Source of the DNA: Phallusia mammillata
Taxonomy: Eukaryota; Chordata; Ascidiacea; Phlebobranchia; Ascidiidae
Direction of reading: 5' to 3'
Assembly: GCA_003260075.1 (NCBI GenBank)
Contig: QLIY01000309.1
Location: 62,001-126,000, forward strand
DNA length: 64,000 nt
Numbering within the stretch: the first letter of the stretch is position 1; each line of letters begins with the position of its first letter. Below are positions 34,847 to 46,800 of this stretch, in pieces. The notes under the pieces were generated by a model. That model was given only the letters and a program-made list of their open reading frames with translations, did no database searches and had not been told where the DNA came from. Both the position numbers and the translations under genes were made by a program.

Positions 34847-37335
34847 TTATGAAAAAGGATTTTTGGCCGGCAAAACTTTTCCTTCGCATGTTCCAAATCC
34901 CACTCTGTATCCATCGCCTTGACAATAACCTGAAGACAAAATGAAGCTGGTTAATAATTATTTTACCATCCATTTTGTGTTTGCCCTCTTAAACAAACGT
35001 TATTTACAACACAGCAATGGGTTAAATCTATTTATCACAGTACACAGCACAAGCGGTCATGTTGCAATAAAATAGGTATGTACACATGGTGAAACACATA
35101 CAATATTTTCAATTTTTTTCTCAGTAAAATCACCTGACAAGATTACGTTGTCCCCATCCTTCAAAAATTTTCTGGTATGTGAACCACCTAATTCAATTGT
35201 TTTGGTACCTTTCCAACACAATTCCAGCATGCTTCCAAAGCTGGATGGTTCCTGTTTTGTAAATCATTACTCAGTTAGCACAATGCCACTGAGTGCTTAC
35301 AAGTTAACTTAGTACTTACTTCTCCACTGATGGTTCCTGATGCATAGAGGTCTCCTGTTTGGGAATTGCAGCCATTCACAGTGTGGTGGGCCAATTGCTG
35401 CTTCATTGTCCAATACATGTACTACCAGAAAATAGTTTTTTTTTGAAACATCGACACATGTTTTTTTTCTTTAAAAAATAATTTCAGTCTATTTGCTAGT
35501 AGTATCTTGGTGTTGTTATGATTTTTTAGTGCAAGGCATTTTTTTGTCGAATTTAGTTAATATTCAAAATTCTGAATGTAAATGCTAAACACTTAATCGT
35601 ATTCCAAGTTAGTGTGTTTTTGATATGTGCTCATACCTTAAAATTAGAGTTAGTAATGACACTGGGTTCTTGCATGTCTTCACCTGCAATAAACACTTTG
35701 TTTAATAATGCAAATTACTATTCTGAAGATGAAAACCATGCCTTGAATTGCCACTGACAACTTGATATCAAAGCTGTACTTGTCATCGTGCTGCAGGTAA
35801 GGCAAAACGGGAACATCATGTTCCATATTTGCTATTGCAAATGGAGCTAGGGCTTCCATTGTAACAATCCATGGTGAGATTGATGTTCCAAAGTTTTTAC
35901 CCAAAAATGGCCCAAGTGGGACATATTCCCATTTTTGAATATCCCGAGCTGTTGAATATAGTTGTTACGAAAAAATCTTTTGAATGGTACAAAAAAGTTG
36001 TACCAACCTGACCAATCATTCACCAGAACCATGCCGAAAATGTGTTCTTGTGCTTTGCTTACAGGAATGCCTGAGCCAAGCTCATTGCCAACACCAACAA
36101 AAAAACCCTGTTGATAAAATCATTTGTGATGTTCTGCTCATATGTTTTTGTGACAAAATGTTGCTTACCATTTCTAATTCAAAGTCGAGTAACCGACAAG
36201 GGTTAAAGGTTGGTGGTTGGTCATCTGCTGGTCGTGTTTGTCCACATGGACGTCTTACTGGTGTACCTGACACAATGACTGAGGAAGCTCTTCCATGATA
36301 TCCTACTGGGATGTGTTTCCTAACAAACAAATTCCTTGTGTTATTCTAAGAAGGGTCTATTAATTAACCTCCTTGAGAAATAAATTGTACCAGTTTGGCA
36401 TCAGTGCATTTTCTTTTCCTCTAAACATCGTTCCAACATTTGTTGCATGGTGAATGGATGAGTAAAAGTCTGTATAATCTCCAATAGTCACAGGAAGGTG
36501 CATTGTTGCATCACACTGTTTCACAAGTGCTCTGAAAAATTACCTCATAATGAATATTGTTTATATTAGCTGTTACTGCCAGGCATGATATCAAATTTAT
36601 GTAGCTCTTCTAGCAACTGTATTTTTATACCGACATTTCAACATTCTATGCAGGTCGCTTTCATCAGGATAAATAACACTGAATGTGCATAATACAGTGC
36701 ACAATAAACAAAAATATAATTGCCAGAAGAACTCCATAAGTTTGAATAATGTTTGTGTCTACATGTACACATATATATGATCCATGCTCTTCTACCCCAA
36801 AGTTTGTTGACAAAAAATTGAACACATGTATGTTCTAGAAGGCAGTTTGTTAATTGAAAATAGCTAGCACCATGTGTTTCAAACCTACCTCTTCTGTAGA
36901 TCAGCATTATCACGCAAAGCTGGGTTCTCAGCACTTAAAACTGACTGCAATGTAGCTCTGGCCTCTTTCCAAGCCTCATGTCCTAATTGCATAAACTTGT
37001 TCAGGGTGGGCTGCAAACACATAAAATTTAATCATACTCATTATTATCGATCTAAAAGTTTAAATAACTTCCACACTTTACCTGATTAAACACATCTCTT
37101 TCTTTGCTTAAAATGGGCCCACAAAACAAATTGGATACTTCTGTGAGGGCCAAAATCTGATCTCCAATTGCAACTCCGATTTGTGGGGCCTAAAAATAGC
37201 AGATGAAGTTGGCAATAACATAATGACAATAACATGAATGTTATAAGAACTTACCTCTTTACCAATTGAAAACACCCCATAGGGTAAATTTTGCAATGGA
37301 AAGTGACTATCTTTCGGTATTTGCAAAAATGACAT
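34847..37335 (-). CDS. FAH: Fumarylacetoacetase, last enzyme of tyrosine breakdown
   Basis: It splits fumarylacetoacetate into fumarate and acetoacetate in the cytosol. Minus-strand exons: 37335-37255, 37189-37082, 37010-36889, 36531-36391, 36319-36169, 36107-36008, 35948-35742, 35683-35637, 35421-35320, 35251-35134, 34929-34847. They give about 418 residues, matching the human 419. Clear landmarks are [20 protein letters not shown], the active-site region [35 protein letters not shown], and the metal-ligand glutamates in [25 protein letters not shown] and the end [20 protein letters not shown] follow. The junction between exons 7 and 8 uses a GC donor (AAG|GCATGG), inferred because frame and homology are kept only there. 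The other junctions are GT-AG. Confidence 0.94.
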
Positions 37336-39262
37336 GTTAGAAAATGTTATATTTCACAGGAAAGCAAGAGCACTTACAGTGTTTTACCAAGAGTGAACTG
37401 TTAAAAAAAGAGTGAACTGTAAGGGATCAAACTAACACAGCTGATTAAAATAACTTTTTAAGCACATGCATTCAGAATTTAATTTAGGCGACATGTTGCA
37501 CGCTTATATCACGTGACAAAAGTTTCCGCTATCTTCCTTGCACAACAACCTAATTTTAAATGGATCATACGCTTTTCCTTTGTAAAGTTTGTCCCATATT
37601 CTATCCTAAGAAAGGACCGGGTATCAGGTTTCTGGGTAATGTCGAAATTAACAGAACTTACAGAAGCGCACACCCACGCCTTCGGCGCAATGCTGATTTT
37701 TGATTCGTTACGATAAGTGGGCGTGTCTGAATCTCAAAAGTTTCATGACAAATTCCCTTCTGTGATCACGCACTTTTATAGCACGCATATTTTTTAGTGA
37801 AGAAAAACTGTGAAAAAATATCATCTACATTAGGTGAATCGAAAGCGTATTGAAAGTCTCTTTTTGCGGAACTATGGAATTGTATTTGCACACGTCAGAA
37901 AGCAATAGGTCACATAAAATATTTTGAAACTACGCTACCTAATGGCAGTGAATTACATAATGTTGGTTCCAGGAAGTCGAACCCGAACCCGAACCCGCGA
38001 ACCGGTTTGAGCGGATTATGGCATTAAACCCGAACACAAGTTACGATTTTCTAAAAACCCGAATCGGAGTCTAACCCTATATATTTTGTTTGGCGTTGGA
38101 CATGAACCGGAACAGAACCAGTAAAAACAGCCTGTAGCCTAGCCTATTATATTTTGTGATTTTTTTTCAAAAAACAACGTACTGACGAATATGCGCGGGT
38201 TAACAGCTAAGGGCGTTTCAAAAATAACAAATTTAACGAAGTCCCGCAATGCACGGTCAAAATTATTTTGAAGTTTAAAATGTCATCTGTACATGATGGG
38301 TAGGACTAAAATTAAACTAAAGCGAATTTGAACTGCATTAAAAATGATCTGGTTTCTCCGACTCCGACTTATAGTTTTATTAGAATCTGATGTCTAGGGC
38401 ACTCACTTTATCCGAGAAAATCGCTTTAAAGCTCGGTCTTAATGGAAAGTTTTGTTTAAAACGCAAGTTTTTTGACAAAACATTTTTAAATTGGCATGTC
38501 ACTTAATGTAAATTTTCAAAACCCTTCTCGTTGTGAAGTGCAACTTAAAACCAATATGTCGCGGGAAATTGCAAAATTAAGTTGTAGAATCATATAGGTG
38601 GCGTCAAAAATATTGGGAAGATGGGAACCACTAAAGTAGCTCAGGTTAATGTGACGAGGAAGGGTGTAGCCTACGTTGCAGTTGAGATTATTACACTAAC
38701 CATCAAGAAATCAACCTCACAGCAGTAGCAAACTTAACGCATATTTGACCCCGCTACAGTTTTCAGACACCTAAAACTCCAACAAAAGCTCGTGATTTTC
38801 TTTTTGTAAAGGTAGCAAAGTTGTAAAGGCATAAATAAACGCGCACCCTATTTTATCAATGAGCCGTTAAATTTTAACACGTTTTTAAAGTTTAATTAAA
38901 TCCAAGGTACCTCAGACAAAGCCTCATTGTAAGTGTCTTAAGTATACACCCAGAAGTTGTCTACGTTTGTGCTGATTGCCTGTTCCTAACTTACATCCAC
39001 TTTATAACCAGGCAGTAGCCTCAATTGCAGCACTTCGAAGAAGTCAAGTAAGTCAGAGATGGTTTATACATGTCCTACTTTTTACTGCAAAATAAGTTTA
39101 TGCTTGCGGCATTTTCTATCTTTGTCTCCTGTTGTGTTACGGCCGCAGACTTGCTTGCATTACAAGACGTCAAGTAATGAAACTTCCATACCCATATGTT
39201 GCTAATGTTAAAAAAATGGTTCTCAAACTTTTCCATTAAACATGAAGTTGAACACAACAGAG

Positions 39263-39671
39263 TAGTGGTTCCCAAACTTTTTCATATTTTCAAAACGGTC
39301 CCTTTGCCATTATTTCGAGGGCTCGCGGTCCTTAAGTCTAAATGTGTATTTCAGAAAACGAAAGTTGATTGCACGATTTTAGCTAGTTAATGCAAAATTG
39401 CGCATAATAATGATCCAAAGACAGCTTGTGACATCGCAGACAAGACGAAAGGCATTACGATTGTGCGCGAACAATTGCATTTTTGATGGTTGTCATTCAA
39501 TAAAGGCCATTGTTTAGCACTAGAGACGGTCGATTCTCAATTCTAATTTGATTTAAACTTATTCAGTGGCACAAACTGACGCTAAATAAGATTATAGAAC
39601 TACTTCGCGGTCCCCCCAAAATTACCTCACGGACCCCTAAAGGACCGCGGACCCCAGTTTGAGAACCGTTG
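39263..39671. mobile_element. Eroded hAT-like element, same family as 62518-62934
   Basis: The left end (TAGTGGTTCCCAAACTTTTT) and right end (AGTTTGAGAACCGTTG) are diverged inverted repeats. The interior shares words such as CGGTCCTTAAG, TTTCAGAAA.ACGAAAGTTGAT and GGACCGCGGACCCC with the element at 62518-62934, in the reverse orientation. The target duplication is not preserved. Another end-like stretch (GGTTCTCAAACTTTT) at about 39217 hints at a nested or partial second copy. Confidence 0.65.
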
Positions 39672-39981
39672 ACCTAGAGTGTTAATAATTAATTGAGTGG
39701 TGTAACGTGCAGTATCAGGGTCTTTAAAAGCATTTTGACATCTAAGGGCGCATGTGGCTCTCGGCATCAAGGCAGTTCGAAAAATGGTCCTGGACAAATT
39801 TTGAGTTTGAGATCCCTGCTTTGTTTCCCAGTAATAATTTCACGACAACTTGGCTTGATAATGGTTAATTCTGTTTGTGACGTAATACGTTTTGTGTTAT
39901 CAAAATGACAACTTTAGTAATAGATCAAAACCATCAACAGCATGTCTTAAACTGACGATCACTGTTTGCCTTTTTAACTTT

Positions 39982-40057
39982 AATACACTAAAACCAATAG
40001 ACTGTAAAATCCTTGGTAAATTCCAAGGATTTTACAGTCTATTGGTTTTAGTGTATT
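39982..40057. repeat. Perfect inverted repeat: 35-bp arms, 6-base loop
   Basis: The left arm runs from AATACACTAAAACCAATAGA to ATCCTTGG and the right arm is its exact reverse complement, separated by TAAATT. The structure would fold into an unbroken 35-bp hairpin in DNA or RNA. No flanking target duplication was found. Confidence 0.85.
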
Positions 40058-40761
40058 GACGTTTTGTGTTAGTTCACTGTTGTGTTGTCTGGCTGATATA
40101 ATTTATTGAACCAGCGCTTAAGTTCGGGCTGAATGGAAATGTTTGGTCGAATAAAACACAACAATACTTGTTTGATTTTCCAAACTGGTATTTTCGAAAA
40201 TCTTTCCTGATTTGCAGACAAAAATACAACCCAAATAGTAACAGTACATGTCCATGGGGCGTGAGAAACCACAAAACACAATTTTAGAAAGTATTTGGGC
40301 CGCCTCAAAGAAGGTTGGGAACAGTCAAACAAATTGATTTTAGTTTGCAATAATGTGGATTTTAGTTCCGTACTGTTAAGGATTTATCTGTATAACCGCA
40401 CAAACGAAAAAAGAAGGCTTAAATTGTAAATAACCGCACGAAGTGATAATGATTCACGTACCTTCAACCCAGCAAAACAAGTTCCTGTTGACGTGACGTA
40501 GAGCAGTGATTGCACTACGCCGGCCTTCACTAAAAACAACCTTTTTCCCCGCGTCTCGCGCTGATGAGAGAGGCGAAAAGTGGAATCATCTCGCCGGCGA
40601 TTAGCGTTTGACGCACCTGCAGCGTGTAGTGAACCAATGCGGCTGCAAACCTTAATAGCAGTTGGTGCAGAATTAAATTGTTGACGTTTTTTTTAGGTTG
40701 TATTATTTTATATAATACAAATCATTTTAAACACGTAAGTGTAGTGTAAAGAAGTTGCAAT

Positions 40762-40839
40762 ATGTCTTGGCCCCAGCACAGTTACGTGTTGGGTGTCACG
40801 GCAGTGTTATTTGCAAGTCTTTTTGTAAAAGTGAAAGCA
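40762..40839 (+). other. Signal peptide of the giant secreted protein
   Basis: The first 26 residues have a short polar start, a hydrophobic core (VLGVTAVLFASLFV) and a small-residue end (KVKA) before VDGSNG, a typical secretory signal with cleavage expected near residue 26. Confidence 0.8.
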
Positions 40840-43800
40840 GTGGATGGTTCGAACGGTAATATTCTTTGCGAACCGACTGCATTTGATGGCTATACAGTCG
40901 AAGATGGACAACATTGTCGTTTTGCCCCAAGCGCCCCTGCACTGGTGCAAATGCAAGCGTTGTTTGTGGACGGAATTCTGGAAATCGGCGACACTTTTTC
41001 GGGTTCCACACCCCCACCTGTCCGTGTGATCAAAGTAAGTTTAGTTATGCAGTGTTTGTGCAAAGTAAAAAAGTTTTAGAAATATGCACTGGTTATGTTA
41101 ATTTCTTACTAAAAACTGATACTCGTCCACAAGTTAACATTTGGAGTTATTCTAAACTTAAACAAACAATATTTTCCTCGTTTGTTACCGTTAGTAGACA
41201 ATAAAAGTTGTAAATAATGAACTATGACAAAAATGTACGTAACTATTATTAGGTTGAATCCTACTTCAATGTCTCATCACGTGGTCACGTGACTGCCGAT
41301 GGAAGGGGGTACCTCGACGGCGGTCCAGGGTCGGGAAATGGGATCGGCTCGGGAGGTAACTTTTGTTTTACATTGTGACCCTGTGTAAAGACTACTACAA
41401 CACATACTTATTTGAATACGCGTCTGTTCAACATTATGACACCCACGACCTGTTAAACCGGAATTGAACCCATGTGGCAGTACCAGATACTAAAACGGTA
41501 ATGTTAGTAGGCTGTAATAAATGGAAAGGATCGATTGTTACACGTTATTTCGGTCAGGTTGTAACATGTGTTCGTGATATTTGTGAGCGTAATGTATATT
41601 AAAATTGCCGCAGAAATAATATACTTTTGTATACGTACACATCGTGCACAATAAAATGACCATTCGGCCCTTTGTGCAATGCAGAGGTAATCTTTGCACG
41701 CAAGTTGCAGATAACGACTCTTAAGCATTTTTTCGGTCATTTTGGTTTTGGAGTGGTCTTTGTTTGTCTTAAAGCGCAAATGACTTTGTTTATGGCGAAA
41801 GCGAAGGTTGTTGAAAAGAGTGTCATCGAAAGGGTAAGAGTTTTCTCGGACCTCAAAGTGGCCCCTTGAGACTTTCGTCAACGTTAAAAAAGAAAGCTAT
41901 TTTTTGTCAGATGACCGACGCAGCGAAAGCCTTTTGCGGCTGCCACGCGCCAATCAGGCTTAGTGTTGCCGGTGAAGTGTTGCCGGACATTGTCATGCAC
42001 GTGGCTGCTATCACCCCACGCTTATCCGGCTTAGTGAAGTTGTCTTCGGTAAACAAAAACCTAGGACCTCGCAGTTTGTCTTAACTAATTAACAACTCCT
42101 GTAAACAAATCCATAATTATTCCCCTAGATTGCTCCAATACGGCGATTTGAACTCAATAACTGTCTCTGCCATTTTTTTTCGTGGTGTATACAATCTTGA
42201 TATACTATATTTTCACAAATATAATAAGTCCCATTTTAACGATGCAAACTGAAATTCAAAGGATACGTCATATTTTCACGATACACAAAAAATTATTGAA
42301 AGATAGATATTATCTTTTTATGGCGCATATTTTGTTTTGTGAGTAAAAGGGGGTGGACAAGCTTCGGTCGCCGGCATGTTCTAGTGGCTTTTGTTTCTGA
42401 ATAGTAACATACCAAAATGGTTTTCGCAAGTAACTGTTTTCTCAAGCTTGGTGTGTAGCGTATCCCACAACCAAACTATTTCTATAAATCTGCATTATCT
42501 CCCAGTGCTGGATTGTATTTACCTTTGGGTTCAAATTTGTGGACGCTCAAACACGAAATTCGCGCGTTTTACTATTTAGGGAGAAAGTTGGTGAGAAAGC
42601 TATTGGCATTCAGAACGAACGGTATGGTAAATTTCCCATGTTTATAGGATCTTGTTTTTCAGGACCTTACCGTGTTTTCGGATCCTGCTTACGTAGCATA
42701 CGACATATCCATCTTATATTAACCCAGTGATTCTCGTTTTAACATTTGATTTCCATCTTTTGGTCAGACGTTTTGTAATTACTGGCGTTGTTTGTGCAAC
42801 ATGGCGGACTTTTTTAGCATCCAAACGAAGGTCAGTCTTACGAAGCCGGCTGTAAAAAGACCAATTCGGAAGTTGTTTGCGATTTATTAAGACCTGTTGA
42901 TCGTTTTCCAACTTGTTTATGAGCCGACATGAGGCCGTATAGACTGAACTAGATACGTGGGAATTTTATTGTTTCGATTTTTATGAATGAGGTTGTTTTT
43001 GCAAACTTTAAGGGCAATCGTTTTATTGAATGGAAAATTGATTCTCAAATGTCTGTTTGCGTAAGGCTACCTTTGTAACATTCCGATTTTCTCTAAGCTG
43101 CACGACCCCCCCCCCGCAATCGTTTTATTGAATGGAAAATTGATTCTCAAATGTCTGTTTGCGGCTACCTTTGTAACATTCCGATTTTCTCTAAGCTGCA
43201 CGCTCGTGCAATTGACCAATGCTTGCGTATTTTCTTTGCAAGAAACTTTTATGCTGCTCAGCGTGCGCATGTAATGTTGCCTGCACATCTGCCCAGACTT
43301 AAAGTAGAGGTAACTATCACTTAACCCTACTTTTTTGCCTCAAAATCTCGTTCTATAAAAGATGTACTGACCCAGATAGTGGATAAACAGGTTACGTTTG
43401 ACTGAACAGTAATCGCTATCATACATTATTTGGGCCAACATGTTTACTTTTTCGGAAAACCACAGTATGCGGATTTGCGTTACAGGTCGAACAAAAGCGC
43501 ACGTCGCAAAACTCCCCTCGGCAAGAATTTTGGCGAGGATTAACAGCGATTGTTTTACCTGACGCATTTCCAAGAAAAACTTGAATCGAATTCTTACCTA
43601 AGTGAAATTTTCTAATACTGCAAAAAGCGAGTTATGCTAAATTTTTAAACCAGGGTCATTTATTCTCGTCAACATTTGGGTAACTTAAACTTTTGGGTAA
43701 ACGCAATTACAAATGTATGTGCCTTAAAGAAATAAAGCAATTTCGTTGTTGATCACAAACAACTTTCGTATTGCCTTGTTGTTTACATAAGTGAAAATCA

Positions 43801-46800
43801 ATACGGTTGTCTTGGCATATTTGAAAATCAATACGGTTGTCTTGGCACGATAACTTTATTCTATTGCCTTGTCCGTGGAACTTTTTTGAGAAAAAAAATG
43901 TGCATTACGAATCCATTGCACAATATGCTGGTGGGCGCTTGTGCAAGAAGTTGAAAATGATCAAAAACCGATTAGGTACATGAATTTTCACATGTGATAT
44001 TTCGTTTTACAGGCAGTCACGGTGGAAGAGGAGGTCGAAGCTCTGCTCGCTGGCTGACGAGCGAAGAAGCTGTGCCATATGGGGACACTCGATACCCGAT
44101 CCTTCACGGGAGTGCGGGAGGTGGACCAGGAGGCGGAAGCGGGGGAGGAGTGCTCCATGTGGTGGCCGGACAAGCGATTCGTATTGACGGCATCGTATCA
44201 GGTAAAAACAAAATTACGTGGTAAGTTGTTTTGGCCAATTTAACGGATTACAATAATTATATGCAAAGAAAATGTAGACTGTTTTCAATCTTCCCGAGTT
44301 TATTGCTTTTTTCTTAATTTATTTTACCGGATGTAATTTATTTTTGTTACCTGCCGATTAAATGCAAAATAAATGATAAATTCTTCAGCGAAAACAAGAT
44401 TCACCGCTACGTATATACAAACAAATCCTGAAAATGACTTGTGTTAAATTTGTTACACAACGTAACCTATAACAAAACTAGCTTTTTGTTCGATTTATTT
44501 GTACATGATAAGCGGCCTCAGCGACATAAATAAAAACTTACAAAACATGAATATTGGTTCAATTTATCAATTTATTAACGTATAAGCTTGCCGATTATTA
44601 TTACGTTTAACACAAAATGTGCGGTAATCGTATATCTACCGGTGTGCAAAAACTTTTTATGCATTCCGTCATATATCCCGACAGGAATCTCATAACTCAT
44701 GACAGGAATCTCATAACTCATGACCGACATATAAGCGCCCTCAAAATTGCGGCGATAATAATACTTAAGTTGTTTACGTTGGTCTCTTGACCTCTCGAGT
44801 CTTTTTATTTCTCGACCAAAATGGAATCCGCCATTCAACTTATGGCTTTGTCTTCAAAGCTGAGGGAAAGGCCGCTTCGGTCGCCAACAGCGGAGGAGGG
44901 GCAGGTGGAAGCATTCGACTGGAATCGAAAGTTTGCACAGGAGCCGGCAGATTGTCCGTTGCAGGTGAGGCAAAGACTTTTGGCGCTGCTATAGTCTGTG
45001 TGTCTGGTCCGCATGAAGTATTTTGTTTGGCTCTTTCTTAGTTTGCAGCTATCGGCGATACTTGACCGTTTCACCTCGCAAGTTCAAACACACAAACATT
45101 TTTATTAAATTTTGTTTGGTTTCCAGATTTAGTACTTGCGGTAACGATTGCTCAACGTTATTAAGTGCATGTCAAAAAATGCTATTAATAGCGGAGCGAC
45201 TAAGAAGTGAGCTTGAACAGTGAGAATGTCCAATCCATAAGACTGACTGTGTTTGCAAATTTCGATTTAGGCAAATGTATTTCTACATCACCAAAACACT
45301 TACGTACACAATAGCAGTATTATTGTGTTGTCCTGAGAAAGGTTACTGAAGTGCGAACAAAACAAGGAAATCCGCTTCAATTGCCGACACGTGCCGTTTC
45401 GCATTGTCATCATAAGCTCATGACTGTCACGACGCAACATGACTCATGGTTTTTCCCACCCGCCCTCGCAAGCCAAAAAACAAAATATGTTTTGGTGATT
45501 GCGCACTTTATGACGTTAGCAAATTATGCGAAACAACGATTTTTGCCCTTCTCATTTTCTTTTGTTGGTTAAATTTGTCACACATTTCGTCAATGTAAAG
45601 TAAAGGTTTTTGGCGCTTTAAATTTAGGGTGTTTCCAGAGTCTGAATTTATCACAAATAAAAAGAAACACTTACAAATTGTATCGTGTATTAACGTTTCT
45701 GAGAAATAGTTATTATTAGAAATAGTTCACGTATGATCCATTGCTTGTCAAAAAGTTTCCTGCCTTTAAAGTCACGTACACACCTATAATTCATAAGGGA
45801 TGACAAACCCATATGGTACATCGCACGATTGTCAGTGCATAACCAACCCCGGGCATAGTTAAAATACTCCATGAACTATCTTTTATTTCACCATTATAAA
45901 ATCTACAAGTCTTGAATGATCTGTATTCGTGACCTTTGGAACTTCAGAAATTACTTTTGTCTTTTTATTTAATCTCGTCTCATTTCTAAGGCGGGCCCGA
46001 AATCCATTCTTTCTGCAACGTTGCAGAAAGTGCACAATAGTGCACAAAAGTATAACCGAAACGCCCAATTGATCTAATATTAAATAATAATATGTCTTTA
46101 AATGTGACTTTGGCCTTGTTTTATGATTTATTGTATTTTAGGTGGAAACTCTATTGGAAGGGGAGGTGGCGGTGCAGGCGGTAGAATATCTGTCGACTGC
46201 GAAAAAAACGAATACACAGGGCACCTGTTTATTCAGGGCGGATATGTTGAAGGTAATTCGCTTTGTATACATTCATACGACTATGAATAAATATTGTAGA
46301 TCATGACAGGAAAATACCCTATGTTCTTTTCAGTTTCTAACTATGACTGCACACCAGTGGCGGCTCGTGCCTAAAATTTGTGGGGGTGCTGCCCCCACAA
46401 ATTTTAGCCTCTACTGAACATATATAAGTTGGCAATATATTGAAAAGCTACATTTCTAGTTTTCTAGCCACTTGTTTTGTGCAAGTAATACAAATCTTAA
46501 TTAGCAACTCCATTGTGACGTAATTTTTGTTACGCAATAATGTACACGAGTGTAAACAGCAGACGGCATCATTTGTGTATTTTGTTTACTTGCACAGCGA
46601 CGGGCCAAACACAATAACGTTCAGTAATAATGTGAAAAACAAAAACACACGTGGCACAGCTTCGAAACGAAGCGGTTGTAAATACGGTAAAACACAACAG
46701 GAATATAGAAAAAAAAGTAATAAAAAAAATAGATATAAATGAGTCGAAAAAGGTCGAAGTATTTCAGTTCGACAACAAAAATTGTCATGTTTCATTTAAG

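Larger units (their letters stand above)
37336..40761. other. Divergent intergenic region between FAH and the giant matrix gene
   Basis: This 3.4-kb spacer between two divergent genes holds an eroded hAT-like element (about 39263-39671) and a perfect hairpin (39982-40057). A GC-richer segment of about 150 bp (40500-40640) just upstream of the giant gene may be its promoter. No coding frame in it is convincing. Confidence 0.5.
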
